From assembly GCA_900175165.2 (NCBI GenBank), contig FWWN02000572.1, positions 1-64,000 of the forward strand: a stretch of 64,000 bases of DNA. Reading direction: 5' to 3'. Position 1 is the stretch's first letter. Every line of letters starts with the position of its first letter. Position numbers and translations under genes: made by a program. Below are positions 10,889 through 21,592 of the stretch, piece after piece. Source of the stretch: Rhizomucor pusillus (taxonomy: Eukaryota > Mucoromycota > Mucoromycetes > Mucorales > Lichtheimiaceae). Under the pieces are notes generated by a model that was not told the origin of the DNA, did no database searches, and saw only the letters and a list, made by a program, of their open reading frames with translations.

Positions 10889-13800
10889 ATGGGGAATCAC
10901 GATGAGGATGATCAGCAGCCTGTGTCCTTTCAGGAATTGAAGAAAAAGTGGGCCCAGCAGGAAGCAAATGCGAGGCTACAACAGCAACAGGAACCCGTGC
11001 TTCTCGGCACGTCTCCGAAAACGGCGCCCAGGGCTCCATCGCTCCAGTCTTCGCAGCCAGCGACGAGCATTCCGAATGGAACGGCAGATAGAGACAAAGG
11101 ACTGGAAGCCAAGCAGCCGGCTGCACCGCCAGTTCCACCGAAACCGCCGTCAGTGGCTACCAAGCCTACTTTAAAAAGCCTACCAGAACCCACTGACGAC
11201 ACCGCTGCCTCGGAACCGAAAAAGGTGTCCTTACTCACCCAGCAGTTTGAGCGGCAAAAGCTATCTACGTCTCCTCCACCCCCACCACCTCCATCTCATT
11301 CTCTGCAGCAAACGCACGGGGATATTTCCGAGCATAAAGAGGACGTCGACCCTTTCTGCGACGAGGAAGTAGTCACTGGCTCTGTTAGTGAAATGGATAG
11401 CAGTGATGACTCAGACAGTAGCAGCGGCGCTGAGAGTGACGAGGAGGAAGCTGCAGAAGAATCAATTCATTACCCGGGATCATATGCAGCAACAAATTCT
11501 GATACGATGTTAGCAACCAGCACTGCAACCAGCAACAAACGAAACCCGCCTCCTCCTCCACCTCCTAGCAAAAAGTATCACAGCGCAATGCGTGCTCCCA
11601 CGGACGCAAGATCAGCAACAATGCCTGTTGCTGGCGACGTTGCGATACCAACAGCATCAAACGACACGAGCCCATTTTCTCCACCCACTTTGCCTCCACG
11701 TCCCGCCTTGTACAAAACTCCTCCCGAGGGAATGCCTGCTCTACCTCCTCGACCTTCGCCCTCCACGATAGCAAGGTCACATACAATATCTACGCATCAT
11801 CACCACTACGACTCGCCTGCATCCTCATCACTCCATAGTTCTGCTGATGACTGGGAAGAGCAAGATCGCCTTCGCTGCTCGCAGACACTTAGACATCCAT
11901 CCTCCAAGTTACCACCATCGCTTGCAAACATGCAAGTAATATATCCAGATTACGCCCACGCATCCAGAAGACCACCGTACGCGGATACCCATCAACAACC
12001 GCTAGCATCAGGCCATCGAGGTACCATCCACGCAGCTGCCGTTTCTGGTCCATGTGTAGCAACTGGAGCGCACGAGGTTCGTATTTGGGATATTCGTGCG
12101 AATCATTGTCGATTTTCGATCGAGTCCTCTGGACCCAACGAATCGGCCGACAAAGTGAGATCAGTTGCATTTTCGCCAGTAACGAATCCTGCGCAAGAAG
12201 GAATGTATCTGTGGGTGGGCTCTAAAACCGGCGAACTGATGGTTTTGGATACCACCTCGGGTCGAATTATTGGACGTCCAGTGACGGCTCACAATCAACC
12301 TGTTGTATTTATTCTACGATACAAAAACCTGGAATTATGGTCAATTGACGAAAGCGGTATACTCAATGTGTGGTCAGTTATGGAAGCCGATTATGAACGT
12401 GAATATTCCATCGAGCAACTCCAACCGAGGACGCATCGAGTAACCACCAAGGCGACGTCGGCACTCATAGTCGGGTCAGACTTATGGTTATCTTCCGGGA
12501 GGACAATTGAAGTATATCCAATCACTCCAAATGCAGTCGAGGATGTCGGGTCACGAACGCGAATTCCAAAGGACTATGGTAACATAACGCAGCTGGCAAC
12601 AATTCCGTGCCATCCTGGCAAAGTCTACGCTTCACATGACAATGGAAAAGTGAGTGTCTGGGACGCACGTACATTGGAGCGTCTCGATCTCGTTACAGTG
12701 TCTATATATGGTATTTCTTCCATGGTTAGCGTCGGCGATCGATACCTTTGGATGGGATACAATACTGGCATGATCTATGTCTACGACACAAAGCCGGACC
12801 GTTGGGTTGTCCTCAAAATTTGGGAGGCACACAGGAGCGCTGTGCAAACCTTACTTGTTGATGAACTCGGGCTAGCATTGGGTGATAAGACGCTTCAAGT
12901 CATGAGTATCGATACACACGGATATCTACAATTTTGGGATGGATTGTTGGCAGAGCACTGGGAAGGTAATTGTTGTGCTGACTTTTTGGATTTCAAGTTG
13001 GAGATCCTGATTCCTGCTATAGATGAACAAATGAAGCTATTGCAACGAGATTACTGCGAATATCGTGATGCGCGTGTCATGATATGCTCTTGGAATATTG
13101 ACGCCCGAAAGCCGGACATGTTCTCTCCAAGCGATAATGAAAAGATACGCGAATGGTTAGGTGGCATGGACGATCCAGACATTATTGTTGTTGGCATCCA
13201 AGAGATTGTAGATTTGGAGTCCAAAAAGCAGACAGCAAGTAAGTTACGGTAAATCTTTACACCATTGCACCATTTATCTAAATGCAATCGATAGAATCGT
13301 TGTTTGCCTCGCGCAGAAAAGTGGAAACTCTGCAAGAAGCAGACGAGGTCCTGACACACCGATATTCCTTGTGGCATGATTATTTGACTCAAGTCATTTT
13401 CGAAAACTACGGCTACCAGAGCTACAGAGTCATCAAGACAGATCAGCTCGTAGGCATGTTCAGCTGCGTCTTTGTTCGCTCGAGCGAGCTGAGACGTATC
13501 GCGCATATTGACTCTTACACTGTCAAGACCGGTCTCAAAGTTATGAACAAGAGTTTGCATGGCAACAAGGGCGGTGTTGCTATAAGGTTTCAGATGGATG
13601 ACTCTTCTCTTTGCTTTGTGAACTGCCACTTGGCTGCTGGACAATCCCATGTCCAGCAACGCAACGCTGACGCTGAAGGTGTGCTCAAGTCTGCCTCTTT
13701 TAACTACACCGACAGTTATCCCGAAACATTCGTAAACGGTGGCGACGGTACCATGATTCTGGATCACGAACATTGTTTCTTGTCTGGCGATTTGAATTAT

Positions 13801-14355
13801 CGTATCAATATGCCTCGCGAGAAAGTTCTGCAACTGCTGGCCAGTGCCGACGAGCTCGCCGCGTACCAAGCATTGCAGAAAGAAGATCAATTGCTGAAAC
13901 AACGAGTTTTCAACCCACTGTTCAAATTGATGTTATTTGAAGAATCTCCAATTCGCTTCCAGCCTACATACAAGTATGACCGGAATACACAGTTCTACGA
14001 TAGCTCGGAGAAGAAACGTGTGCCCGCGTGGTGCGATCGTGTATTATATCGATCGTCGCATGCAAGCAATTTATTCTACAGACGGCACGAAGTGTTGGCA
14101 TCGGATCACAGACCAATCAGTGCTGGCTTTATCATAAAGACGAAGACGATACACCCAGGTGAACGAGAACGTGCACTTGCAACCATCAAAGATAAATGGA
14201 ATATCAAATTTGAGCGCCTCGTGGCTGACAAGAAAGCAGAATACATTGCGGATTATGGCTTGTGCTCCTTGGAGGATGCACACCGTCACTTGGCTGCGAC
14301 CGGATACAATCTTGCCCAGGCGCTTGACGGATTATTGGCAGTAGCTGCCGGATAA
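10889..14355 (+). CDS. WD40-like inositol-polyphosphate 5-phosphatase
   Basis: Removes the 5-phosphate from phosphoinositides or inositol polyphosphates. Two exons (10889-13238 and 13295-14355) give 1,136 residues. Residues 1-370 are disordered and rich in polyproline (PPPPPPP blocks, possible SH3/WW ligands) and acidic Ser. Residues about 374-690 look like a degenerate WD40 propeller (VRIWDIR, LWSIDESGILNVWSV, KVSVWDARTL). The catalytic domain (about 730-1060) shows SWNIDARKP, GIQEIV, NKGGVAI, NCHLAAG, then the signature motifs SGDLNYRI (about 948) and PAWCDRVLY (about 1025), and SDHRPISA. All catalytic motifs are intact. A UBA-like helical segment (YGLCSLEDAHRHLAATGYN) ends the protein. WD40 plus 5-phosphatase is the layout of plant FRA3-type and some fungal enzymes. 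Confidence 0.94.
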
Positions 14356-14418
14356 ATATACATAAAATTCTTTATTAAATGCATACCGACAAACTACTAT
14401 TACTACGACTAGCATCAT

Positions 14419-15831
14419 TTAAACGCCAGACACCTTTCTACCCTGTACATAGACTTGTGACAGATTTTGTTCGTTACCATTAAACAAGAATTTTTCGAGA
14501 AGCTGAGATTCTGTTTCTTTTCCGAACACATCCACAGGGTCATTTCCAACATCCACCACGAGTGCATCGAATGCCTTGCCAACTACAAAGTTGCCAATCG
14601 TATCCTGGAGACCCAATACCTGGGCACCGCCCAAAGTAGCGAGGAATAAGAGTTCGATTGGTGTCAGGGGCGAGTATGGCTTATGCAAATGATCTCGATG
14701 CATGATCATGTTTGTCTTGGACGCAAAGAAAGATGTACGGATAGCATCGAGGATGGAAGGTGCGAAGCCGCCAGCGACATCTGTGCCCAAACCGACCTTG
14801 ATCCCCTTGTTTAAGAATCGACGCACGTCGCACATACCGCTGTGCAGAGAAAAGTTGGAATTTGCACAGTGAGATACACCTGTTTGTCTGGCTACCAACA
14901 GGTCAACTTCTTCCTCTTTCATGTGCACGCAGTGTGCCATGTATGATTTGCTGCCCAGGAGGCCGTGGTCATCGTAAATGCCAGTGTAGTGTTTGCTGGC
15001 TGGGAATAGGGAGCACGTGAACTCGATCTCGTTAGGGTTCTCGCACAAGTGAGTCTGCACGGGGATATCATATTTTTTGGCTAGTTTGCCGAGACCCTGC
15101 ATAAGCTGCGAAGAGCATGTGATCGCAAACCGTGGAGTGATGACAGGTGTCAAGAGTGGGTTCGATTTTCCCTGGACATACTGGATGAAGGCTTCGGTCT
15201 CTTGCAGACTAGTGCTCGTCTTTTCAATGTAATAGTCTGGGCTGTTCTGATCCATGTTAACTTTTCCAATATATGCTCGCTGACCCTTCTCCTCCAGAAT
15301 GTCCGTTAAGGCTTTGCATGACTCCAAATGGATTGTCGCAAACCAGCTGCAAGTTGTCGTACCGTTTCGGAGAAACCGTGATACAACTTTGGTGTATGCT
15401 TCTTTGGCATAGTCAACTGATTTGAACCTAGATTCAACGGGGAATGTATAAGTGTTGAGCCAGTCCAGCAACTGCAAGTCCATTCCTGATCCAGAAAATA
15501 CATATTGAGGAGCATGCTGTTTCGTTGGAGCTTGTCAGTATTGGTATATTTCCCACGGCCTAATGATCTCTGCAAAGTAAAAAAAAAAAATTACCGCATG
15601 CGTATCAACAAATCCAGGAAGCAGGAATTGGTACCGAGACAGTCGATGTACTGTGCAGTTTGTTAAGTTGAGCTTTTGCAGAAGAGCGTCTACATCGTAC
15701 ACATTGCGCTCAATGCGAGCAATGACACCTTTGCCCTGATCGACAATGACCGCTGTGTTGGTCATGATATCTAGTTCAGTCAGGGACAGGCAATGTATAA
15801 CAGTGCCGTGGAAAACAAGAGTGGACGCCAT
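14419..15831 (-). CDS. GUD1: Guanine deaminase
   Basis: Hydrolyses guanine to xanthine and ammonia in purine salvage (amidohydrolase superfamily, one zinc ion). Two exons (15831-15595 and 15516-14419) give 444 residues, normal for the enzyme. The 78 bp intron splits the metal-binding HxH: DTHA at the end of exon 1 joins HAPQY at the start of exon 2. Other motifs are GMDLQLLDWLNTYTFP, the zinc-ligand His in QTHLCEN, the second ligand region MAHCVHM with HCANSN, and LGTDVAGG carrying the conserved Asp. A C-terminal beta segment (FDALVVDV) follows. It converges with the 5-phosphatase gene, with only 63 bp between stop codons. The start ATG at 15831 fits the family N-terminus. Confidence 0.95.
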
Positions 15832-17000
15832 GGTGCAGAAAGAGAAAGAGAGGAAAGAGAGTGTGAAAAGCTATAAATTATAAGATAAGAATAGTTTTAA
15901 AATACTGCTTTTAAGCGTCACGAAACAAAAAAATACCTGATATCGGCTGTATATTCGCAGTTATCTCGGAAAAAAAGAACTCCGTCTTAATTCACATGCA
16001 ATGGGGATAAAACATTCATCCTTTCTAAATTGGAAACAATGCAGGTTCTGTGACATTTTGCATCAGGTCTGACGTCTATACATATAGTGCATGTATATAT
16101 TTGAAGACGCGGATTATCCCCAAGAAGATTGATGGATTGATTGGAAGCATGTCGGCGAGGTATTCCATTTATTTATGATAAACGCATGAACAGATGGATC
16201 AGATAAGCAATGAAAAATAAACGTAATTCATATTGACAATGGAGTCTAGCATAATGCTACAAAGACGCTAGACCCTTGGGATGTAAGGGACAAAACTTTG
16301 GTTTATAAAATCTGGTCCAACTGATCCACTATAGATTATTTTCAAAAGTTGAATGATGTAGAATTAGGATATTAGTATATGCAGAATTAAGATTGGTGTG
16401 AGATGCCCAAGATTGGATACACATTCACTGATGAGATGCCTATGAACAGGTAGTGATGTATGCCTACATCTCAGACGGAGAATACCTTCCGGGACTTATG
16501 GAGCGACGCATACAGCGTTACACTGTGGAATATGCTCTAGTCTCTCTCGAGATTTACCATAGAAGGTAACTGTCGCCATCCAGAGAAGCATTGAATTGGG
16601 GTAGCCGTGCTCGAAATTTGTTCTAACTGTCGAGATCTAAAAGCCTTCTATGTTTTCGAACCAGCAACCGTAAATTTGTAAAGTGAAATGCTCCATGTCA
16701 TATAATATATGCTCATTTCATATGTTAACAGCATGGTGTTTAAGAGTCTTCGATGTATTTCCACCTGGTTACTGGAATTATATCCGGTAGAAAAATTATG
16801 CTTCTTGTTCTTTATGATCATTGTTTGAAAGGAAGGAGAGAAGGAAGAAAGGGAAATCACAAATTTACATATTGAAAGCTTGAACAAATGATGGTCCTAC
16901 TGTACAAAATGGTAGATGGTAATCTACAGAGTTTGTGTGTGATGAATGTTTGCTTGCTCCTTTGCAAATAGAGTCGGATTTCCGCCATCTGATACGGCGG
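15832..17000. other. Intergenic, 1.2 kb
   Basis: AT-rich with no coding signal on either strand. The left end holds the guanine deaminase promoter, with a purine-rich tract at 15838-15868 just upstream of its ATG. The right end is 3' UTR of the HAPSTR1-like gene. Confidence 0.5.
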
Positions 17001-17792
17001 TTATTCGTCTCGTTTGCTTTTACCCCTTTTGAACGGAGGTTCATTCCAGTTATCAACATGCATATTGTTCAATGGACGACCCATGAATGTGGTATCTACC
17101 GGATTGTGTCGGCGTTTGAGGGAATCACCAACGTTTTCGTGCTCGTAAACACCGTTTCCCCACGACGGAATACCCGATCGAGATAGCGCGGCATCAGGCG
17201 ACGCTGTGAACGTAAACTGCGTGTCCGGGTCGATCTGAAAAGGATTGAACGCTGGCTTAATAGCAGCTTGCTGATTCGTGAAAGATGCCATTCCAGCTGG
17301 TGTTGCTTGCGATGCTGTTGTTGCTTCCGCAGCAGAATCTACCGTGTTCTGAGTAGGCTGTTGAGTAGCGAATCCTTGTTGACCCATTTTATGCCCATGT
17401 TGTTCGTGCTCTTCTTGACGCCGCGTAGCATCGTTTTGGGCAGCTGTTGCCTCGTCAGCGGGCTGTCCAAACTCTGACATGAGCTGCGCGTTTCTTTGCC
17501 GTGCAAATTCTAAGAGATCTTCTGCAGGAAGATAGGTCCTGCTGGCCTGCTGCTCAATTCCACCATTTGTACGTTGCAACATCGCTGCGTTCGGATGCGA
17601 AGTGATGAATTCATACAGATCTTGCAGTGCTTGTTGATATCCGGCTGCGTATGCCTTTCGATTTTGTGCCAAGGCATCTTTGTACAGAGTTGTCACCCTG
17701 ACAGCGGCTGCCTTGAACGAGTCCATTAACGCATGTTCAGTAGACTCGTACGAATCTAGAATGATCCGGTCTTGGGAGTGTGAATGATCCAT
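17001..17792 (-). CDS. HAPSTR1: HAPSTR1/C16orf72-like (TAPR1/DUF4588) protein
   Basis: Single exon, 263 residues from the ATG at 17792; the open frame continues upstream without an ATG. The N-terminal third matches the HAPSTR1 (human C16orf72) family core: ALMDSFKAAAVRVTTLYKDA, then AYAAGYQQALQDLYEFI, and PAEDLLEFARQRN corresponding to the REDLISFL segment. The middle is Gln/Ala/Thr-rich and disordered. The C-terminus ends in a basic, NLS-like PFKRGKSKRDE. In animals HAPSTR1 is a stress-response protein that partners the HUWE1 ubiquitin ligase; whether the fungal protein does this is unknown. The gene lies head-to-head with the Sel1 gene, ATG to ATG gap 59 bp. Confidence 0.75.
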   Translation of the reverse strand: MDHSHSQDRIILDSYESTEHALMDSFKAAAVRVTTLYKDALAQNRKAYAAGYQQALQDLYEFITSHPNAAMLQRTNGGIEQQASRTYLPAEDLLEFARQRNAQLMSEFGQPADEATAAQNDATRRQEEHEQHGHKMGQQGFATQQPTQNTVDSAAEATTASQATPAGMASFTNQQAAIKPAFNPFQIDPDTQFTFTASPDAALSRSGIPSWGNGVYEHENVGDSLKRRHNPVDTTFMGRPLNNMHVDNWNEPPFKRGKSKRDE

Positions 17793-17851
17793 GGAAGACC
17801 TGAGTTGCTTGTGGAGCGCCAGTCCCTCCACTTTCTTTTCTCCAGTCCGAT
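17793..17851. promoter_or_regulatory. Short bidirectional promoter/5' UTR
   Basis: Only 59 bp separate the ATG of the HAPSTR1-like gene (-) from the ATG of the Sel1 gene (+). The two transcripts must therefore start within, or overlap, this interval and each other's coding regions. No TATA box is visible. Confidence 0.55.
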
Positions 17852-19353
17852 ATGGCAACTCGAGCCACCAGACTCCAAAGTTTACAACACAGGCGCGTTA
17901 GGCTTGGACAGGCTCGCCTGAATCAATGTCAATATAGTGTCCGTAGACTACACAGTTCAGCCAAAGCATACAATGTGGAGAAACCTGCGCCAAAACCCCA
18001 ACAGGGAATGGGAGGAATCTTTGAACCATTTCTTGATCCAACTCGACCTGAGCTGTGAGTAAAGCTGAACGGCTGCCAGTCCCCAAACTTTGCCCAGAAC
18101 GTGCATTCTTATTTTCAAATATCTAGCAATGTTGCAAAACAGACTTCGCTTCTTGATCGCCTCGACCGCATAAAGGTACAAGGTAAAATTCTGGCAACCA
18201 ATGCATTAATTACACGAGCACCATTTCCCGCCGCTGACGAGATACATGGTCAGATATTCTTCCACCCGACCAAGATCTCCAAGCAGCCGTGGATGCTGGT
18301 CATATATCTTTGCCAGTGGCTGAACAAAAGAAACTTGTCAAAGCATCGTTGCAAGTGATACAACAAAACCAGGACCTGTCAAACCTGAGCACGCAAAAAA
18401 TCCTGGAATGTAAAGTGTTTTGCCAGAAGCGTGTGAAGCGACGGGCGTTAACGATGAATAGTAACAGGAAACCGAACGACGGGTCTCGCCGCACTTGGAA
18501 ATATCGTACTTCGCTCACCAGACGGCGCCGCTGCAGCTTTACATTTATACAAGGCGGCCATGGATGGTGGCGACGATCAAGGAGCATTTAGTTTTGCAAA
18601 CATGATTTTCCGTGGATACAGGGGCATTCCAAAGAATGAAGAATTAGGTGTTTCGATCATGTCGAAGCTTGCACAAAAGGGCCATCCTTATGCACAGATG
18701 AACTTGGCCGCGATTTTCCTACGGCGGCATCCTGATAAGGCTATGCATAGCGTCAAGTTGTACGAATTAGCTGCAAAGTCTGGACTAAGTGAAGCATACG
18801 CAGAACTGGGCATGATCTACCGAAAAGGCACAGGCGTAGAGCAAGATATTACGAAAGCTGTAGAGTATTTTACAAAAGGAGCTGAGCAAGGCGATAAGAG
18901 ATGCAATTTTATGCTTGGTATTTATTATTCTTCATCGAGCGATCATCAGAAAGCATTCCAATATTTTCAAAAGGCTGCAACGCAAGGTATGTATAGTGTG
19001 ATTGTCCTTATCAGCTGCTTAGTATGCTCACCACTGTTGCAAATCTGTTAGGCATGCCGGAGGCACAGCATAATGTCGGACAAGCATTAATGAAAGGGCG
19101 CGGCGTTGACAAAGATGCGTACAGCGCAGCTCAATATTTTCGCATGGCTGCTACCCAAGGTTTCCAGCTTTCTCAGGCCAACCTGGGGTTCATGTATCTC
19201 CGAGGCGATGGTGTTAAAAAGGATACTCGGGAAGCTCGACTGTGGCTGTCGCGGGCGGCGGCGACTGGCGGTGGTATCGGAGAAGATGCAAAGAGGGCTT
19301 TAAAAGAACTCGATGATAGCAGCGATGGTAGATCACGATGTAGTATCATGTAA
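17852..19353 (+). CDS. Mitochondrial Sel1-repeat protein
   Basis: Five exons (17852-18054, 18127-18182, 18254-18409, 18462-18986, 19052-19353) give 413 residues. The N-terminus (MATRATRLQSLQHRRVRLGQ, followed by VRRLHSS) is rich in Arg and Ser without acids, and is a convincing mitochondrial presequence. From about residue 150 the protein is a run of Sel1-like repeats: YKAAMDGGDDQGAF, LAQKGHPYAQMNLA, YELAAKSGLSEAYAELG, FTKGAEQGDKRCNFMLG, FQKAATQGMPEAQHNVG, FRMAATQGFQLSQANLG and WLSRAAATGGG. Sel1 repeats are alpha-solenoids that scaffold protein complexes. The partner cannot be read from sequence; mitochondrial Sel1 proteins of fungi include assembly factors. Exon 2 (56 nt) is the least certain part but is required by phase. 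Confidence 0.85.
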
Positions 19354-19661
19354 ACATGTAAAAAGTCTTTTTTCCACTAGAGAGCAAACAAAGCAACCCT
19401 TTTCATTCGAGGAACAAAAAAATGCCAATAAGGTTCGCGTGGCACAGGCGATATGGATGTTTAAACAGGCTTTCTTCTTCCCCGATCGCTCAGTAGGTAT
19501 CGTGCATTGTATATGAATAATAAGCAAATCCGCTCCCGAATCCACCTAGGCAGGGTGGTTGATGGAAACCCGCGATGCCTGTTATGGTCTATTTTACTTG
19601 TTTTAGCGAAAAGCTACAAGTTGCAGGTTTTGCTTACAGAATAGCTTATGTTTTGGTTGCA

Positions 19662-19763
19662 TACACTTTTTCCAAAAATTAATGTCGCTGCAATTTGTCG
19701 TTTTGGTGTATAAATGTACTATAAATTTCACAAAATGCGACATTACTTTTGGGAAACGGTGTA
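19662..19763. mobile_element. Putative 102 bp MITE with TA-flanked inverted repeats
   Basis: The 27 bases at 19662-19688 (TACAC...AATGTCGC) and the reverse complement of 19737-19763 match at 23 of 27 positions. They enclose a 48 bp AT-rich spacer. Each end starts with TA, the target-site dinucleotide of Tc1/mariner elements. No ORF is present, so if mobile it would be non-autonomous. A structured 3' region or terminator is an alternative, but the nearest gene ends 300 bp away. Confidence 0.45.
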
Positions 19764-21507
19764 TTAAGAGCACTATCCGTCATTAATTTATCTGTTCCTG
19801 CCTTGTATTATCTTTACCCAACATTCGCTATCTATTGATTATGTAGCGTACGTACTTTCACGGCCAAGGATCATAAATATACGAAAGACGGTGAAAAGGA
19901 CAAACGGCATCGTTGAAGCTACTTCACTTAAGACAGTCGAAATTAGAACTTCAATGCAGCCACATTTGGTGTCAATTGACCAAGAGGGTTTCACGGTCAA
20001 ATATTATCGATCTTAAGTGACTATAAAGTTGAAGGATATTCCGTTAGGATCAAAAGAGTTACATAGCAATAATAAGCATGGTCACCGCAACGAATTATAT
20101 GTGCTCGATAATACAAAAGGAGCTGTTGACCGACAGTTTGTTGCTTTCCAAATTCGAATGCCGAGCAAAAGTTGTTCGTTAAGGTATATGTACATAGTTG
20201 CTCTTATCGGACATTCTTGCAGCCTCTCATATGCAGACATTATTCCCTTCGCCTTTACATTTATCTATGTACCATTTTATTAGGTCCCAACTTTCCGTGC
20301 AAAAGGGAAGGATCAAGAAAGTAGCAACGGCGGTCCACCAAAAGCGGATAGCTACTACTGCCACGTGACTGACCAGCAATGCGACCTAAACCTTGTTCGC
20401 GCAAGTGCAACCCAAGAAAGTTTCACGCAGCGACTCTTGTGAGCTGCTAAGCTTTGTCAAAGCGCGCCAACTCCATTCGGGAAGCGAAACGGGATTTTTC
20501 ATTGGCGACTGTGGCAAGTTATCTTGATCTCGACGAAATTGCTTCTTTTATGTGCATCTGATTGGAGTCGTTACTACGTTTGTACGTAGTTATTGTAGCA
20601 TTGCATACCTACATGTGTTCTGGAAGGAAGGTTACGTAACGTTCCCACAGTGTATGCACCCTGCAAGAAAAGAGAAAGAATAAAAAAGTTCATGGCAAAT
20701 GTGCAACGATGCTATGATTTTTAGCGTGGATGCTGGTCATAAATAGCCTTAGCTAGCTTATCACGATGTTTTTTTTAACTCACAGGGAAGTTACGTATAC
20801 TTGTTCACCTTGCTACAGCGCCGGCTGTCGTAGTAAACACAATGTACGTGCTGCTCCGTGAATGCGGCAGGGAAATTAGGAATATAAGAGATTGTATGTA
20901 GCATAGTTGCACACGTATCCTAATACGGTCAGCAAATGTGTGACGATGAGCAACGTGCTTAACAAGAAGAGAAGCTTTCCGTCTCGCCATTTTTCTTGCA
21001 CGGTATTCTAGCGAGATAGATTATCCGGTTCGTCCAAAATTACGCTTTTTGGGCGAGCTTGGGGGATTATCGGCGACAACTGCGGGTTCGCTTTTCGCTT
21101 AAAATGTATTAACCCAGCAGCCGACGGAATTTCGGACAGCTTTTCCGATCCCATTGTTTACCTCAGGGGTGAAAGTTGTTTTGAAATGCAAAATGCACTT
21201 GGACGTGCATACAAGATTCTCCTTTTTAGTCAACAGAGGAAAGGGGGGTGCGCATGGATTTGGTTGGGGCATTCGATAGTGTATGATGCTAGACGTTGCA
21301 CAGGGCGTAAAACAAGCACAATAGTATACAAGGTCGTCGAGCTTGAGAGTTTTTCCCGAGGACTCACAATCCCGAAATAGGAAAGGACGACTGTGAAAGG
21401 ATCTGCGTCCCAAGGGACATGATATCACAAAGTCAGATCGGACCACGGCTAAATTACTGTGCGTGGATGTAGTAGCAGATTCGGCACAAAAAAGTTGGTA
21501 ATATTTA

Positions 21508-21572
21508 TCTTTTTACTCCTTTTTTCTCTCTCTCTCTCTTTTTTTTCCTCTTTTTCTTTTCTTTTTTCCTTA
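21508..21572 (+). promoter_or_regulatory. Pyrimidine tract upstream of ERG6
   Basis: About 65 bases of nearly uninterrupted T/C, including a CT dinucleotide run, end about 20 bases before the ERG6 ATG. CT-rich blocks immediately upstream of the start are typical of highly expressed fungal genes. Confidence 0.5.
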
Positions 21573-21592
21573 CCCTTGACTCACAGATCATC

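Larger units (their letters stand above)
19354..21592. other. Non-coding 2.2 kb region
   Basis: No protein gene is supported. It contains the inverted-repeat element at 19662-19763. There is a stretch around 20310-20500 of higher GC with a CCACGTGAC box (palindromic E-box-like core). The ERG6 promoter with its pyrimidine tract lies at the right end. A purine-rich segment near 20660 and a poly-T near 20768 are unremarkable. No tRNA fold was recognised. Confidence 0.5.

Noticed and set aside
13051..13902. 283-codon minus-strand ORF
   Set aside because: Entirely antisense to the catalytic domain of the 5-phosphatase; no motifs of its own.
17793..17858. N-terminal extension of the HAPSTR1-like protein overlapping the Sel1 gene start
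   Set aside because: It would have to begin at a TTG; the first ATG in frame is at 17792 and fits the family.
20310..20500. Locally GC-richer segment with a CACGTG core, considered as an RNA gene
   Set aside because: No tRNA or snoRNA architecture could be folded by eye; left as possible regulatory sequence only.
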